The translations under genes and the position numbers were made by a program. Source: an uncultured Clostridia bacterium (GTDB lineage Bacteria; Bacillota; Clostridia; Christensenellales; UBA1242). From it: DNA of 48,959 nucleotides. Location of the stretch: contig CAKNRR010000010.1 of NCBI GenBank assembly GCA_930990975.1, positions 1-48,959 of the forward strand, written 5' to 3'. The notes beneath the pieces are model-generated. The model was not told where the DNA came from. It saw only the letters and a list, made by a program, of their open reading frames with translations, and searched no databases. Shown in pieces: positions 1 to 7,913 of this stretch. How positions within the stretch are numbered: position 1 is the first letter of the stretch; each line of letters starts with the position of its first letter.

Positions 1-176
1 TTACAACATATAACTCAGTTGATAAAAGTTATTTCCAAAAAGCAACTGATGTTATTAACAATCAATACAATAATAAAAATACAGATAAAAATAATGACAT
101 AAAACAAGAAATAGACGAAGATGAACTAGAAGAATATCTACAATGGAAAAAGAAACAAAAAGATTTTGAAATGTAA
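1..176 (+). CDS. Tyrosine recombinase/integrase, C-terminal fragment (cut by window edge)
   Basis: Codons start at base 3 and the stop is TAA at 174-176, leaving 57 residues. The fragment begins TTYNSVDKSYF, which carries the catalytic tyrosine of tyrosine recombinases. It matches the complete integrase at 9638-10969 almost residue for residue in that part, then diverges in a lysine- and glutamate-rich linker, and ends in the same KKKQKDFEM tail. It would catalyse excision and integration of the element to the left. The gene is truncated only by the window edge, so nothing suggests it is broken. Its 3' end faces the tRNA-Ile remnant at 379-424, the same relation seen for the other two integrases of the window. 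Confidence 0.9.
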   Translation, partial: TTYNSVDKSYFQKATDVINNQYNNKNTDKNNDIKQEIDEDELEEYLQWKKKQKDFEM

Positions 177-177
177 T

Positions 178-202
178 TTGACAGCAGTTGACAGCAAATG
201 TG
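178..202 (+). repeat. Integrase arm-type repeat, left element
   Basis: TTGACAGC occurs twice in 25 bases directly after the integrase stop, ending AAATGTG. Position, length and the AAATGTG ending match the paired TGTTGCA repeats at 530-554 and 12926-12950. That these are arm sites bound by the integrase N-terminal domain is inference from position and repetition. Confidence 0.45.
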
Positions 203-204
203 GC

Positions 205-223
205 AGTTTTAGGCAGTTTTAGA
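205..223 (+). repeat. Shared 19-base element-end sequence, left copy
   Basis: AGTTTTAGGCAGTTTTAGA is identical to 12953-12971, at the equivalent place of the next element. It is itself a tandem repeat of AGTTTTA. It is a likely part of the attachment-site arm region; no coding role is visible. Confidence 0.6.
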
Positions 224-296
224 GAGTTTTTTGACAAAATTCGACAAAATAAGAAAATTTGAGAAATTTACTAAATTTTATTAAAAATAGAAGAAA

Positions 297-343
297 TAAA
301 AATCGCTATATCTCTTATAAATAAAGGAGTATAGCGATTTTTT
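297..343 (+). terminator. Intrinsic terminator after the left integrase
   Basis: AAATCGCTATA pairs with TATAGCGATTT around a loop and is followed by a run of T. The A-rich upstream flank means it may also work on the minus strand. Confidence 0.75.
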
Positions 344-355
344 AAATAAAAAATG

Positions 356-374
356 AGAGCAAATTTTGCTCTCA
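356..374 (-). terminator. Terminator belonging to the displaced tRNA-Ile 3' half
   Basis: GAGAGCAAATTTTGCTCTC is a perfect 19-base palindrome. On the minus strand it lies a few bases after the CCA end at 379 and is followed by a T-rich run, as expected for the native terminator of the tRNA that once ended there. Its presence supports the view that the 379-424 fragment was the end of a real tRNA transcription unit. Confidence 0.65.
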
Positions 375-378
375 AATC

Positions 379-424
379 TGGTAGAGATGAGTGGACTCGA
401 ACCACCGACCCCCACCTTATCAGG
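379..424 (-). pseudogene. tRNA-Ile 3' half, separated from its 5' half by the element
   Basis: Read on the minus strand this is the anticodon loop end, anticodon 3' strand, variable loop, T-arm and acceptor strand CATCTCT followed by A and CCA. No 5' half lies next to it: identity to tRNA stops at the anticodon loop (CTTATCAGG, 416-424). The acceptor strand pairs 7/7 with AGAGATG, the 5' acceptor strand of the broken tRNA-Ile halves at 13303 and 13405. It does not pair fully with the intact tRNA-Ile at 13126-13202. Joining it to either broken half gives a 77-base tRNA with all stems closed. It is therefore best read as the displaced 3' half of the original target gene. Confidence 0.85.
388..424 (-). 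repeat. 37-base direct repeat shared with the intact tRNA-Ile (left copy)
   Basis: Identical to 13135-13171. It covers the T-arm, variable loop and anticodon 3' strand of tRNA-Ile. It could be read as attL/attR of the element, but the acceptor strands just outside it differ, so part of the identity may only reflect homologous tRNA genes. Confidence 0.8.
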
Positions 425-648
425 AAAAGTCTTTTTAAGTGTGGGTGGAACACCTACTACCTTTTGACCTTTGTTTACGAGAATTTTAGCACAACAAAAT
501 TTCTTTTTGCAACAAAACAAGCGCAATTTACTGTTGCAGTTTGTTGCAAATATGCTTATTTTTGATATTTTCTTCGCTTTAAACCTGCCTTGTCTTTTTA
601 TGAACTTTTTAAATCTTTTATATTTAATCAATACTAATGTTAAATGAC
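425..648. other. Left end of the element, non-coding
   Basis: No plausible gene. It begins at the tRNA core and contains the paired TGTTGCA repeat at 530-554 and several GCAACAAAA motifs nearby. It ends in front of the helicase promoter. Short open frames here only translate the tRNA remnant and repeats. Confidence 0.6.
530..554 (+). repeat. Paired TGTTGCA arm repeat, left end of element
   Basis: Twenty-five bases starting ACTGTTGCA and ending GTTGCAAATATG match 12926-12950 at 22 of 25 positions in the same orientation. One copy lies at each end of the element. They are likely integrase arm-binding sites (inference). Confidence 0.6.
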
Positions 649-677
649 TTGCGAAAAAATGAGATATATGATATCAT
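649..677 (+). promoter_or_regulatory. Promoter of the helicase operon with palindrome over the -10
   Basis: TTGCGA (649-654), 17-base spacer, TATCAT (672-677). The perfect 10-base palindrome ATGATATCAT at 668-677 covers the -10 and could be a repressor site. Start codon at 710 follows a strong AAAGGAGG. Confidence 0.5.
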
Positions 678-709
678 TATTTTGATTAAATAGTTTTAAA
701 GGAGGACTG

Positions 710-3700
710 ATGCTGTTTTACTGTTATGGGAAAAAGGTCGAAATAGATGAAAATACTATATTGGACAACTATCTTTTTAAAAAAATACATGAAGCCCTAT
801 TGTATAACAAAGAATTGATACCTGGTCGTAATGGTATTCCAAAAGGCTTACAATTTATAGTTGATGATACTCAATATCGTGCCTATTTTGAATCCGACAA
901 AGCCCAGAAGAATTCTTCTCCTTTTGAGATAATAGATGAAAAAGATTTAAATTTTGATGTTGTCTATGCAAATACCCTTTTTATACATTTTGATGACGAT
1001 GAATTTAAAGATAAATATATTGCTTGCAAATTGAGTAAACAATGCTTATTAAATAATTATACTTTTCAAAACAAAAATAACATGACTTCAATTAATAGCA
1101 ACGAAATTGATTGTTGTTTGATTGATGTTGCAATAGACAATCAATCTAATGAAAATAAACTTGGAAAATATTATCAATACTTTGAAATACTTTTAAAAAA
1201 ACTTGAAAGTAAAAAAGAAGAAACTCGATTTGAATTAAATCTTGATTTGCTAAAAAAAGAATACTCTTTATTTAATGATATTGTTGTTGATGATAAGTCT
1301 ATGCTTCTCCCTATAAAAGGCGGGTTTTCATTTATTAAAGAAGTTGTTGTTGAATATACAACCAATGATGAGCATCAAGAACATTTCAATCTTCAAATTG
1401 CTCATATTAAGAATGAAGATAAAACATATAGGAAAAAATTACTTGATGAGAAAGTTGTCATTGACAAACAAACCACAATTTATGAGTTATGCGATTTGGA
1501 TGAACAGGAAAAAGAAAAAATAGAATGGCTCATCAAAGATGACAAAACAGAAAAAGTTTTTATTGCCGAAGATTTAAAAGGTGAGATAACAAGAGTAAGA
1601 CGAATTTTAAATGCCATAACAAAAATAAATTCAGGGAATGTGCAAAATTTAAGATTGGTAGACACAATTTGCAATAATTCTATAGACTATTTCGATTACG
1701 ATTTTGATGTTAAAGATGAAATTTTAGTTGAAATTGCTGACAAATATCCTGTTTTCAAAAAAAATAAAGAACAATTAATTGCGACTGCGAAAGTGCTTGA
1801 TATGGATAAGCACAATATTGATGTTATGTTAATTCAAGGACCGCCAGGAACAGGAAAGACCGAATTAATCACTGCGTTAATTAAGGAACTTTCTCATAAG
1901 GGCAAAGGCATCCTAGTTTCTTCAAATGTCCATGTTGCCTGCGACAATATTATTGAAAGAATTAAAGGTGATAAAGAGATTGTCGTTAAAAGATATAAAA
2001 ATCTTAAAGAAACGGACAAATTTAAAAACGAAAAGTTAGTAAACCAACAAAATTATATTAAACAGCAAGTTTTTGATAAATATCAATTAAATGGGAATGC
2101 TGTCTATGATTTAGATGGTTTAAAAAAGTTGGAAGAAATTAGGCTAGAGAAAGAAAACATTTTAAAGGAAACAAGCGAAAAATATAGCTCACTTATAAGT
2201 GAGGAAAATGAATTTTCCTATTTCATCCACCAATTAGAAGAGTTAGATAAAAACACAAATGAAAAGAAAAAAGAAATTGAAGCAAACCAAGAAGAAAAGC
2301 ATATTTTGCAAGATGAGATAGAGATAATAAATAAAGATTTATCCGAGATAAATGATGAACTTATAGATATTAGAGAAGAAACCAAGAAAAAATCAAAGGA
2401 ACACACAAATTTAAGTAAGGAATTAAACACCTTTAAGAAAAAATCCAATGAAGTAGGAAAAGAAATTTCTCAATTAGAAGATGATATATCTTCGTTGCAA
2501 AAAAAGATTGATGCCAGCAAAGATTTCATAATAAAAATTGATGAGAGTGTTTTGGAAATTGAAAACAGAATAGAGGAATTAGAATCTATTGATATTGCTG
2601 CTTTACAAAACGAAATAAAAAATAATTTTATTAATTTAACCTTAATTGACACAAACTATAAATGTTTTGAAGATGACATTAAACAAATCAATGATTTAAT
2701 TTCACTTGTTGCGGTGTTAAACAATAGGAACTTATATCTTGAAGATATTCCACAAAAATTACTTTCAAACGATTTTAAAAATTGTAGTTTTTTAAATAAA
2801 ATTTTTGAAGATTTACAAATTTTAAACAAATACTATAAAAGCGACACAACTTCAAAGATATTATCAATTTTTAAAATGAAATCAAATGGAAACAATATTT
2901 CGTATTGGGAGTATAGAAACTCAAAAAGAAATGTCATTGATTTTATAAACTATATTTTATATTATAGAAGCAAAATTTTTAACGATATTATTGAAAAAGG
3001 AATAAATAAAGACAAGATACAAAAACTAATTGAGAAAGAAAGAAGCAATAAAAATAGGAAAGCTTTTGATAAAGAAAATTCCGAGCAAGAAATTTCATCT
3101 TTTAAACAATCCATATCACAAAAAGAAGATGTTTTGAGAGATAAAAATGTTATTTATCAAAAACTACAAAGTGATATTGAAAACTTGGAAACGAAAGTTA
3201 CAAATCTTAAACTTGAACTTGATGAGTTGATTGATGATGAAAAAAAATTGAAAGCCGACTTAAAAGATGCTAAAAATAAATTACTTACAAAAAATAAATT
3301 ATTGAAAAATAACGATACAAGTTATAATGCATTAGAAAAAGATTTTTCTAAATTATTAGAAAACACACATTCACTTGAAAAGATAATTGATGAACTATCT
3401 AATAATGAAGAGTTTACAAAATTTAAAAATGAAATAGATAATTGCAATAAACTTCGCAATGTTTTATCTATTGAGATAGAACAACTTAACAATCAAATAG
3501 AATTTTTAAATTATTGCCATACATCTCTAACGAAAGTTAATGACAATACTATTTTATTCGACTATATTAAAGAACTTCAAGATTTATCAAAATACAAAAC
3601 TGAAGATTTAAGTAAATATTTAGAAGGTTGCGGAAATCTTTTTGATATAGAATTTAATGTGGGCGGTGCTGATAAAAATGGTTCGATTTTGTCTATGACA

Positions 3701-4708
3701 ACCAACCAAGTGGCACAAGTGTATAATAGAGATATGACCTTTGATTATGCGATTATTGATGAAGCAAGTAAATGTAGTTTGCAAGATTTATTGGTCTGCT
3801 TGCCTATTGCAAATCATTTAGTTTTAATTGGTGACTATATGCAACTTGACCCTATTTATGATGAATATAAAGATTTAGATGATGACTCCAAAAAGGTATT
3901 CTATAATTGTGAACATTTTTGGGATGAATTAAACAAATCTGCGTTCAGTATTTTACTTACAAAAGCAATTGAAAAAAATTATAAAAACAGATTATCATCC
4001 TTTTATATTTGCAGAAATGTTGCTGTCATGAAAAGACAGTATCGAATGAATAAAGGTATATTTGATTTAATCAGTCCTGTATATAAGATACATCGTGGCT
4101 TTGAACTTATAGATGAGAAAAACACAAAATCTAATGATGTGTTATGCTTAAACATCCCTGGGGAAGAAACCCTTGTTCAAATTGGAGATAGGCCAACCTA
4201 TAAAAACAGATACGAAGCAAACTATATCAAAGAGACAATCGATTATATAAGAAAAAACTATAATAAACTCGACATCAAAACAATAGGAATTATAACGGGT
4301 TATAGCGGACAAGTGCAAGAACTTAACAGAATCTTAAATAAGTTAACAAAACAGGATATAAAGATTGAAATTGGAACCTTTGACAGATTCCAAGGAAAAG
4401 AATTTGATTTGGTGCTTGTGAGTTTAGTTAGGACTGAAAAGTTAGGATTTTTAAATGATGTTAGAAGGATGAATGTGGCATTTTCTCGTGCAAAAAAACA
4501 TCTTATCATATTTGGGAATATAAACGATATAGTGAAAAATTGCATGACAATAAAAAAAGATAGTGTTGACTTAACTCCAGCGGAAAAAGAGCATAGATAT
4601 GTAAATGATGAATTACTACCAAAATTAATTGAATTATCTGCTTATAATGATTGTTTATCAGTGAATGAAGCCATATTAAAGATTAAGAAAATGTTGGAGG
4701 TAAACTAG
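710..4708 (+). CDS. Giant SF1 (Upf1/Dna2-like) helicase with coiled-coil insertion, candidate defence protein
   Basis: A 1332-residue protein with all superfamily 1B helicase motifs: Walker A GPPGTGKT at 377-384, Walker B IIDEAS near 1015-1020, GDYMQLDP from 1041, QYRMN from 1110, GTFDRFQGKEFD near 1222, and NVAFSRAK from 1255. Between motif Ia and Walker B lies about 500 residues of lysine- and glutamate-rich coiled coil, far longer than normal insertions, giving an SMC-like shape. The first 370 residues match no domain I recognise. It should be an ATP-driven nucleic acid translocase. It is read straight into the next gene with no gap, so the two products probably work together. Its place in a mobilizable element, unrelated to transfer genes, suggests anti-phage cargo. 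Mokosh-type defence also uses an Upf1-like helicase, but the partner here lacks a phospholipase D motif. Start chosen by AAAGGAGG seven bases upstream. Confidence 0.8.
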   Translation: MLFYCYGKKVEIDENTILDNYLFKKIHEALLYNKELIPGRNGIPKGLQFIVDDTQYRAYFESDKAQKNSSPFEIIDEKDLNFDVVYANTLFIHFDDDEFKDKYIACKLSKQCLLNNYTFQNKNNMTSINSNEIDCCLIDVAIDNQSNENKLGKYYQYFEILLKKLESKKEETRFELNLDLLKKEYSLFNDIVVDDKSMLLPIKGGFSFIKEVVVEYTTNDEHQEHFNLQIAHIKNEDKTYRKKLLDEKVVIDKQTTIYELCDLDEQEKEKIEWLIKDDKTEKVFIAEDLKGEITRVRRILNAITKINSGNVQNLRLVDTICNNSIDYFDYDFDVKDEILVEIADKYPVFKKNKEQLIATAKVLDMDKHNIDVMLIQGPPGTGKTELITALIKELSHKGKGILVSSNVHVACDNIIERIKGDKEIVVKRYKNLKETDKFKNEKLVNQQNYIKQQVFDKYQLNGNAVYDLDGLKKLEEIRLEKENILKETSEKYSSLISEENEFSYFIHQLEELDKNTNEKKKEIEANQEEKHILQDEIEIINKDLSEINDELIDIREETKKKSKEHTNLSKELNTFKKKSNEVGKEISQLEDDISSLQKKIDASKDFIIKIDESVLEIENRIEELESIDIAALQNEIKNNFINLTLIDTNYKCFEDDIKQINDLISLVAVLNNRNLYLEDIPQKLLSNDFKNCSFLNKIFEDLQILNKYYKSDTTSKILSIFKMKSNGNNISYWEYRNSKRNVIDFINYILYYRSKIFNDIIEKGINKDKIQKLIEKERSNKNRKAFDKENSEQEISSFKQSISQKEDVLRDKNVIYQKLQSDIENLETKVTNLKLELDELIDDEKKLKADLKDAKNKLLTKNKLLKNNDTSYNALEKDFSKLLENTHSLEKIIDELSNNEEFTKFKNEIDNCNKLRNVLSIEIEQLNNQIEFLNYCHTSLTKVNDNTILFDYIKELQDLSKYKTEDLSKYLEGCGNLFDIEFNVGGADKNGSILSMTTNQVAQVYNRDMTFDYAIIDEASKCSLQDLLVCLPIANHLVLIGDYMQLDPIYDEYKDLDDDSKKVFYNCEHFWDELNKSAFSILLTKAIEKNYKNRLSSFYICRNVAVMKRQYRMNKGIFDLISPVYKIHRGFELIDEKNTKSNDVLCLNIPGEETLVQIGDRPTYKNRYEANYIKETIDYIRKNYNKLDIKTIGIITGYSGQVQELNRILNKLTKQDIKIEIGTFDRFQGKEFDLVLVSLVRTEKLGFLNDVRRMNVAFSRAKKHLIIFGNINDIVKNCMTIKKDSVDLTPAEKEHRYVNDELLPKLIELSAYNDCLSVNEAILKIKKMLEVN

Positions 4709-6253
4709 ATGAATTTGGTTAGGTATAGTAAGATAATAAAAATTCCTATCACTCTCTATCTGCTAAACATTAAAAACACTTCCATTTTAAGATATGAAAA
4801 CTTGCGTTTCTATGAGAAGTATATTGTTTTGGCGCTTAAAAGTGGCTTTCAAGCAAAAGATTTGGAAGATTTAAAACAAGAGTTATCAAAAATCTTTAAT
4901 ATTAAATTTTCTTTTGTGGATGAGTTTATAGAACACTATAACAAGATAGGCTTTATTGACTACGATAAAGAGAAATCGGTATTTTCATTAAATGACTCCT
5001 ATCGACTTGAATATGATAAAAAAAATAAATCCATAATGCGCTCCTGCACAAAGAAAAGTTCGTTTGATTTTATTGATATAGTTTATGTTAAAAACATAAA
5101 CACTTTCTTTTCAAGTGAAAATTTTAAAGATTTCTTAAAAGATTTGAATGAGAAAAAAGAGATTGAAGATAAGTCATTGTTTATCAAAATGTGTAAATCA
5201 AATGAGCAATTGAAGGAATTGCTTGAAAATATCTTGGCGGGCTCTTCGATACGTGCTATCATGGATGATAACCAATTAAAAAATTGTGAAATAGAAGTTT
5301 TTGAAGTTTCAATCAACATAGATTGTTTATTAAATTATGCCTACGATGGACAAGTGTCAAATTTACAAAATTTTTTAATCTCAAAATCTATGCCTCAAGT
5401 AGAAGTAAAAAATTTTCTTGATGAGATAATAAAGTCGCATTTCCAAACCGACTTAGTTATTCCTAAATATGTTAAAGAGCATGAAGTATATTCTAGAATA
5501 AATGAAACAAACAGAATAATCTCAAAACATGAAGAAGAAATCTTCAAAAATAAAGAAGAGATACTTGCAAAGGAAAACATTTTAAATTCTTACACAAATA
5601 AGGAAAATTTGAAGAAAAAGGAGAAAAATAAACTTAAAAAATTAAATGAAGAATTAGATAGTCTAAAAGAAAAAATAGTTAAACTCGAACAAGAAAACGT
5701 TAAATTAACTAATACGCAAGAAAGATATAGTTTTTTTGATAGTATGACTGAAATTGTTTATAATAAATATTCTAACAACAACTATTTTGACTATATGGTC
5801 AGACAAATTTGTGTTGTTACCGATAAATCAATTGAAGCATTATCAATTGGAGATAATGAAAATATCGTACTTGATTTAGCAAGCATAAGAAGTTGGATAA
5901 ATAAACTGGGTTATGCAATATTTAATTATTTTTTTGTAGAACCGAAACCTATAAATTTTTCCACATATTTCTACGATAAATTCAAGCGAATAAAATTAGA
6001 AGAAATATTTGCCAAATCTAAATTAAATTCTTATGATTTTTCTAATATGGAAATATGCCATAAACTTATCGACTCTTGCTATCACCATGGAGAGAATAAC
6101 AACAAGACAAAATTAAATCAAAACAATATAAATGAGTTTCTTGCATATCCCCAACAGAAAAGGAGAGATGTTTTATTGAGTTTTATTAAATTATATGGCG
6201 CTATTGATTTGACCGAAGAACAAAAGAAAGAGATTTTGCAGAAAATGAATTAA
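4709..6253 (+). CDS. Unknown partner of the helicase: winged-helix-like N terminus and coiled coil
   Basis: 514 residues, not recognised as a known family. Residues about 25-95 look like a winged helix: regular helices, then a KIGFIDYDKEKSVFSLN beta wing. Residues about 265-350 are strongly coiled coil. The C-terminal part is globular and contains HKLIDSCYHHGENN near residue 450. No HxKxxxxD, Walker or PD-(D/E)xK signature is clear. The ATG directly follows the helicase TAG, with GGAGG inside the end of the helicase gene, so translation is coupled. Both proteins carry coiled coils and could dock through them. A reasonable guess is sensor or effector of a two-gene defence system, but no catalytic residue supports either role. 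Confidence 0.65.
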   Translation: MNLVRYSKIIKIPITLYLLNIKNTSILRYENLRFYEKYIVLALKSGFQAKDLEDLKQELSKIFNIKFSFVDEFIEHYNKIGFIDYDKEKSVFSLNDSYRLEYDKKNKSIMRSCTKKSSFDFIDIVYVKNINTFFSSENFKDFLKDLNEKKEIEDKSLFIKMCKSNEQLKELLENILAGSSIRAIMDDNQLKNCEIEVFEVSINIDCLLNYAYDGQVSNLQNFLISKSMPQVEVKNFLDEIIKSHFQTDLVIPKYVKEHEVYSRINETNRIISKHEEEIFKNKEEILAKENILNSYTNKENLKKKEKNKLKKLNEELDSLKEKIVKLEQENVKLTNTQERYSFFDSMTEIVYNKYSNNNYFDYMVRQICVVTDKSIEALSIGDNENIVLDLASIRSWINKLGYAIFNYFFVEPKPINFSTYFYDKFKRIKLEEIFAKSKLNSYDFSNMEICHKLIDSCYHHGENNNKTKLNQNNINEFLAYPQQKRRDVLLSFIKLYGAIDLTEEQKKEILQKMN

Positions 6254-6259
6254 TTTGCT

Positions 6260-6288
6260 TTGACAAATTAAATTAAATATGATATATT
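6260..6288 (+). promoter_or_regulatory. Consensus promoter of the small structured RNA
   Basis: TTGACA (6260-6265), exactly 17 bases, TATATT (6283-6288). No reading frame follows; the transcript would begin near 6295 and run into the hairpin at 6324-6384. Confidence 0.75.
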
Positions 6289-6294
6289 AAAAAT

Positions 6295-6390
6295 ACAACT
6301 TAATATTTGAAATTAACTGAGCGAGCCTAAGAGCACCGAAATTCGATACACCACCAGTTTGTATCACTATCGGATTCTTGGGCTTTTTTA
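6295..6390 (+). ncRNA. Small structured RNA with three stacked stems and a terminator tail
   Basis: A 9-bp outer stem (AGCCTAAGA 6324-6332 with TCTTGGGCT 6376-6384), a CCGA/TCGG middle stem (starting at 6336 and 6370) and a top hairpin GATACA 6345-6350 with TGTATC 6360-6365 closing on loop CCACCAGTT. The outer stem is followed by TTTTTT, so the structure ends in its own terminator. It has a consensus promoter and no open frame. It sits between the helicase pair and the mobilization operon, where an antisense or trans-acting control RNA, or an RNA component of the defence pair, would fit. The structure is seen; the function is unknown. Confidence 0.65.
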
Positions 6391-6391
6391 G

Positions 6392-6411
6392 TTAGACAAA
6401 ATTAGACAAAT
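6392..6411 (+). repeat. Tandem 10-base direct repeat before the mobilization promoter
   Basis: TTAGACAAAA followed directly by TTAGACAAAT. It is next to the terminator of the small RNA and 14 bases before the promoter inverted repeat. It is a possible binding site for the regulator encoded at 6489. Confidence 0.4.
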
Positions 6412-6424
6412 ATTGGTTTTGTTT

Positions 6425-6472
6425 GTGTTGGTAAGTAATTTATATATGTTAAAATAAATTAAACACCAACAC
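6425..6472 (+). promoter_or_regulatory. Promoter/operator of the mobilization operon
   Basis: Inverted repeat GTGTTGGT (6425-6432) and ACCAACAC (6465-6472) encloses a promoter: TTGGTA 6428-6433, 16-base spacer, TAAAAT 6450-6455. One arm covers the -35 and the other lies just after the expected start site. That geometry is typical of repressor looping or occlusion. The repressor is not identified. Confidence 0.5.
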
Positions 6473-6488
6473 TCTAAAAGGAGTGAAA

Positions 6489-7250
6489 ATGGAAGAAAAA
6501 TTTTATGTGGATATAAAAGATGACTATGGCAAAGTGCGAACATTTGAAGTACCTACTCTTGAAATGAAGATTGCAATAGATAACATAGACAAAGAACTTA
6601 AAAAGAGTTATAAGCACGATGCACTTAAAAATGCCATTCCTTTTTCTGTCTTCCCAAATGAGGACTATATTTCTCGTTTTGTAAATAATGATAATAAACT
6701 TATTTCTTTCTTTGAAATCGAAAGGTATAAATTAAATAAAGCTCTTTGGCAAGTTGTCAAAAATATGACAAACAAAAAATATAAAAAGATTTTGTATATG
6801 CGTTTTAAAAATAAAATGAAATTTAATAAGATTGCCGAAAAACTTGGTTGTTCCAAACAAAGCATTTCTGATAACTACAAAACGGCCATTGATGATTTAA
6901 GAGTTTTACTTTGTGAAGATAAGACTTTTCGAAATACATACTATTTCAAACAATTTAGGCATAGTTTAAAAGTCAACACAAATCTTATAGGAAAAGAAAA
7001 ATTGAGAGAATTTGATAAAACTAAAAACTTTTTAGGATTGACTTCCATTGAAAATATGATTGAAGTGTTTGATTTAATTAAAAACACACAAAAGAAAGAA
7101 AACAAATTAAACAAACAAGAAAATATCAAAAATGCATTTAAAAAGCAAAAATTTTCAAGCTTTGGCAAAACATATTCTGTGCAAGATATTTTTGACATTG
7201 TTGGTGAATTTTTGAAGCCTTTTAGAGAAAATAAAGAAAAAATTGAATAA
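6489..7250 (+). CDS. Sigma-70 region 4-like HTH regulator of the mobile element
   Basis: 253 residues from the ATG at 6489, six bases after AAGGAG; the in-frame GTG at 6483 would sit on the ribosome site. Residues about 95-140 form a sigma region 4 type helix-turn-helix, with KKILYMRFKNKMKFNKIAEK followed by LGCSKQSISDNY as recognition helix. Regions 1 to 3 of a true sigma factor are absent, so it is not a full sigma factor. Related small proteins are common at the head of mobilization operons of Firmicute elements, where they control transfer and excision genes. It is likely to act on its own promoter inverted repeat and on the mobilization genes downstream. The C-terminal third is lysine-rich and unassigned. 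Confidence 0.65.
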   Translation: MEEKFYVDIKDDYGKVRTFEVPTLEMKIAIDNIDKELKKSYKHDALKNAIPFSVFPNEDYISRFVNNDNKLISFFEIERYKLNKALWQVVKNMTNKKYKKILYMRFKNKMKFNKIAEKLGCSKQSISDNYKTAIDDLRVLLCEDKTFRNTYYFKQFRHSLKVNTNLIGKEKLREFDKTKNFLGLTSIENMIEVFDLIKNTQKKENKLNKQENIKNAFKKQKFSSFGKTYSVQDIFDIVGEFLKPFRENKEKIE

Positions 7251-7262
7251 ATTTATAAAAAC

Positions 7263-7362
7263 TTTGCGATTTACCCCTGACTTTTGCCTAATTTTTCTAT
7301 ATAAGTGAGGGGCTATTGCAAAAACAAGCAAAGAACTGTTATCCGCCGACAGTTCTTTTTTT
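7263..7362 (+). other. Nested inverted repeats with a terminator: candidate oriT or attenuator
   Basis: CCCCT 7274-7278 pairs with AGGGG 7308-7312, with TTTGC/GCAAA outside them. A strong hairpin AAGAACTGT 7331-7339 with ACAGTTCTT 7349-7357 followed by seven or more T comes next. It lies between the regulator and the mobilization genes, where an origin of transfer or a transcription attenuator would be placed. No nick site can be named from sequence alone. Confidence 0.45.
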
Positions 7363-7454
7363 GTTGAGAAAATTAAGAGGAGGTGAAAATCATTGCCCCT
7401 TTAATTTGAAATAGAAAGAGATATAGAAAGGCTTAAAAATTATTGGGAGGTTTT

Positions 7455-7913
7455 ATGGCAAGAATAAAAACAAAAGATTTAAAGAATTGTTATTTGTTTC
7501 GGGTGTATGATGAAGAAGAAAACAAGGTTTTTGAAAGAGCAATTAAAATGTTTGCAGATAAGTTTGACAGCAAAAGTGATATGGTAAAGTATTTTGCTTT
7601 GGTTGGTGCGGATAAACTGCTTGGAGATAATGTTATAAATCAAAGTATAAACTTTTCAGAAATTAAAAAATATCTACAAAGCATAGATGAGAAACTTGCA
7701 AATATTGTGGGTAGGCAAAAAATGGACTATATTCAAACAAATGCTGAGATTAAAACTAATCAATCTCTTTTGCATTTGATAACTAAAATACTAAACAAGA
7801 TTAGCAATATCAATATACACAACTATACTAACGATTGGAAATATACTCCACTTGACGAGTATGGACTTGAAGAAGAAAAACAAAATCATTTGCGAGAGTT
7901 GCTAAATGAATAG
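7455..7913 (+). CDS. Probable mobilization accessory protein (relaxosome component)
   Basis: 152 residues from the ATG at 7455, after GGGAGG at 7445-7450; the in-frame TTG at 7443 overlaps the ribosome site. The first 70 residues, with a beta start NCYLFRVYDEEENKVF then a helix pair, suggest a small ribbon-helix-helix-like DNA-binding fold. The middle is a predicted coiled coil. The stop overlaps the start of the relaxase by eight bases, so the two are translated together. This is the usual position for MobC-type accessory proteins, which bind oriT and help the relaxase. The assignment rests on position and size more than on similarity. Confidence 0.5.
   Translation: MARIKTKDLKNCYLFRVYDEEENKVFERAIKMFADKFDSKSDMVKYFALVGADKLLGDNVINQSINFSEIKKYLQSIDEKLANIVGRQKMDYIQTNAEIKTNQSLLHLITKILNKISNINIHNYTNDWKYTPLDEYGLEEEKQNHLRELLNE

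Larger units (their letters stand above)
1..378 (+). mobile_element. Right end of an integrative element that continues left of the window
   Basis: This stretch holds the 3' end of an integrase gene, integrase arm-like repeats (178-223) and a terminator (297-343). The order matches the right end of the complete element downstream, where integrase, arm repeats and terminators precede a tRNA-Ile. It abuts the displaced tRNA-Ile 3' half at 379-424. The gene content and the left boundary lie outside the window. That it is a separate element in tandem with the next one is inferred from the duplicated integrase end and the shared arm sequences. Confidence 0.7.

Noticed and set aside
353-565. Open frame over the left tRNA remnant
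   Set aside because: It translates tRNA and arm repeats and has no ribosome site.
4709-6253. Partner protein as a phospholipase D nuclease (Mokosh MkoB)
   Set aside because: No HxKxxxxD motif; the histidines near the C terminus (CYHHGENN) do not fit.
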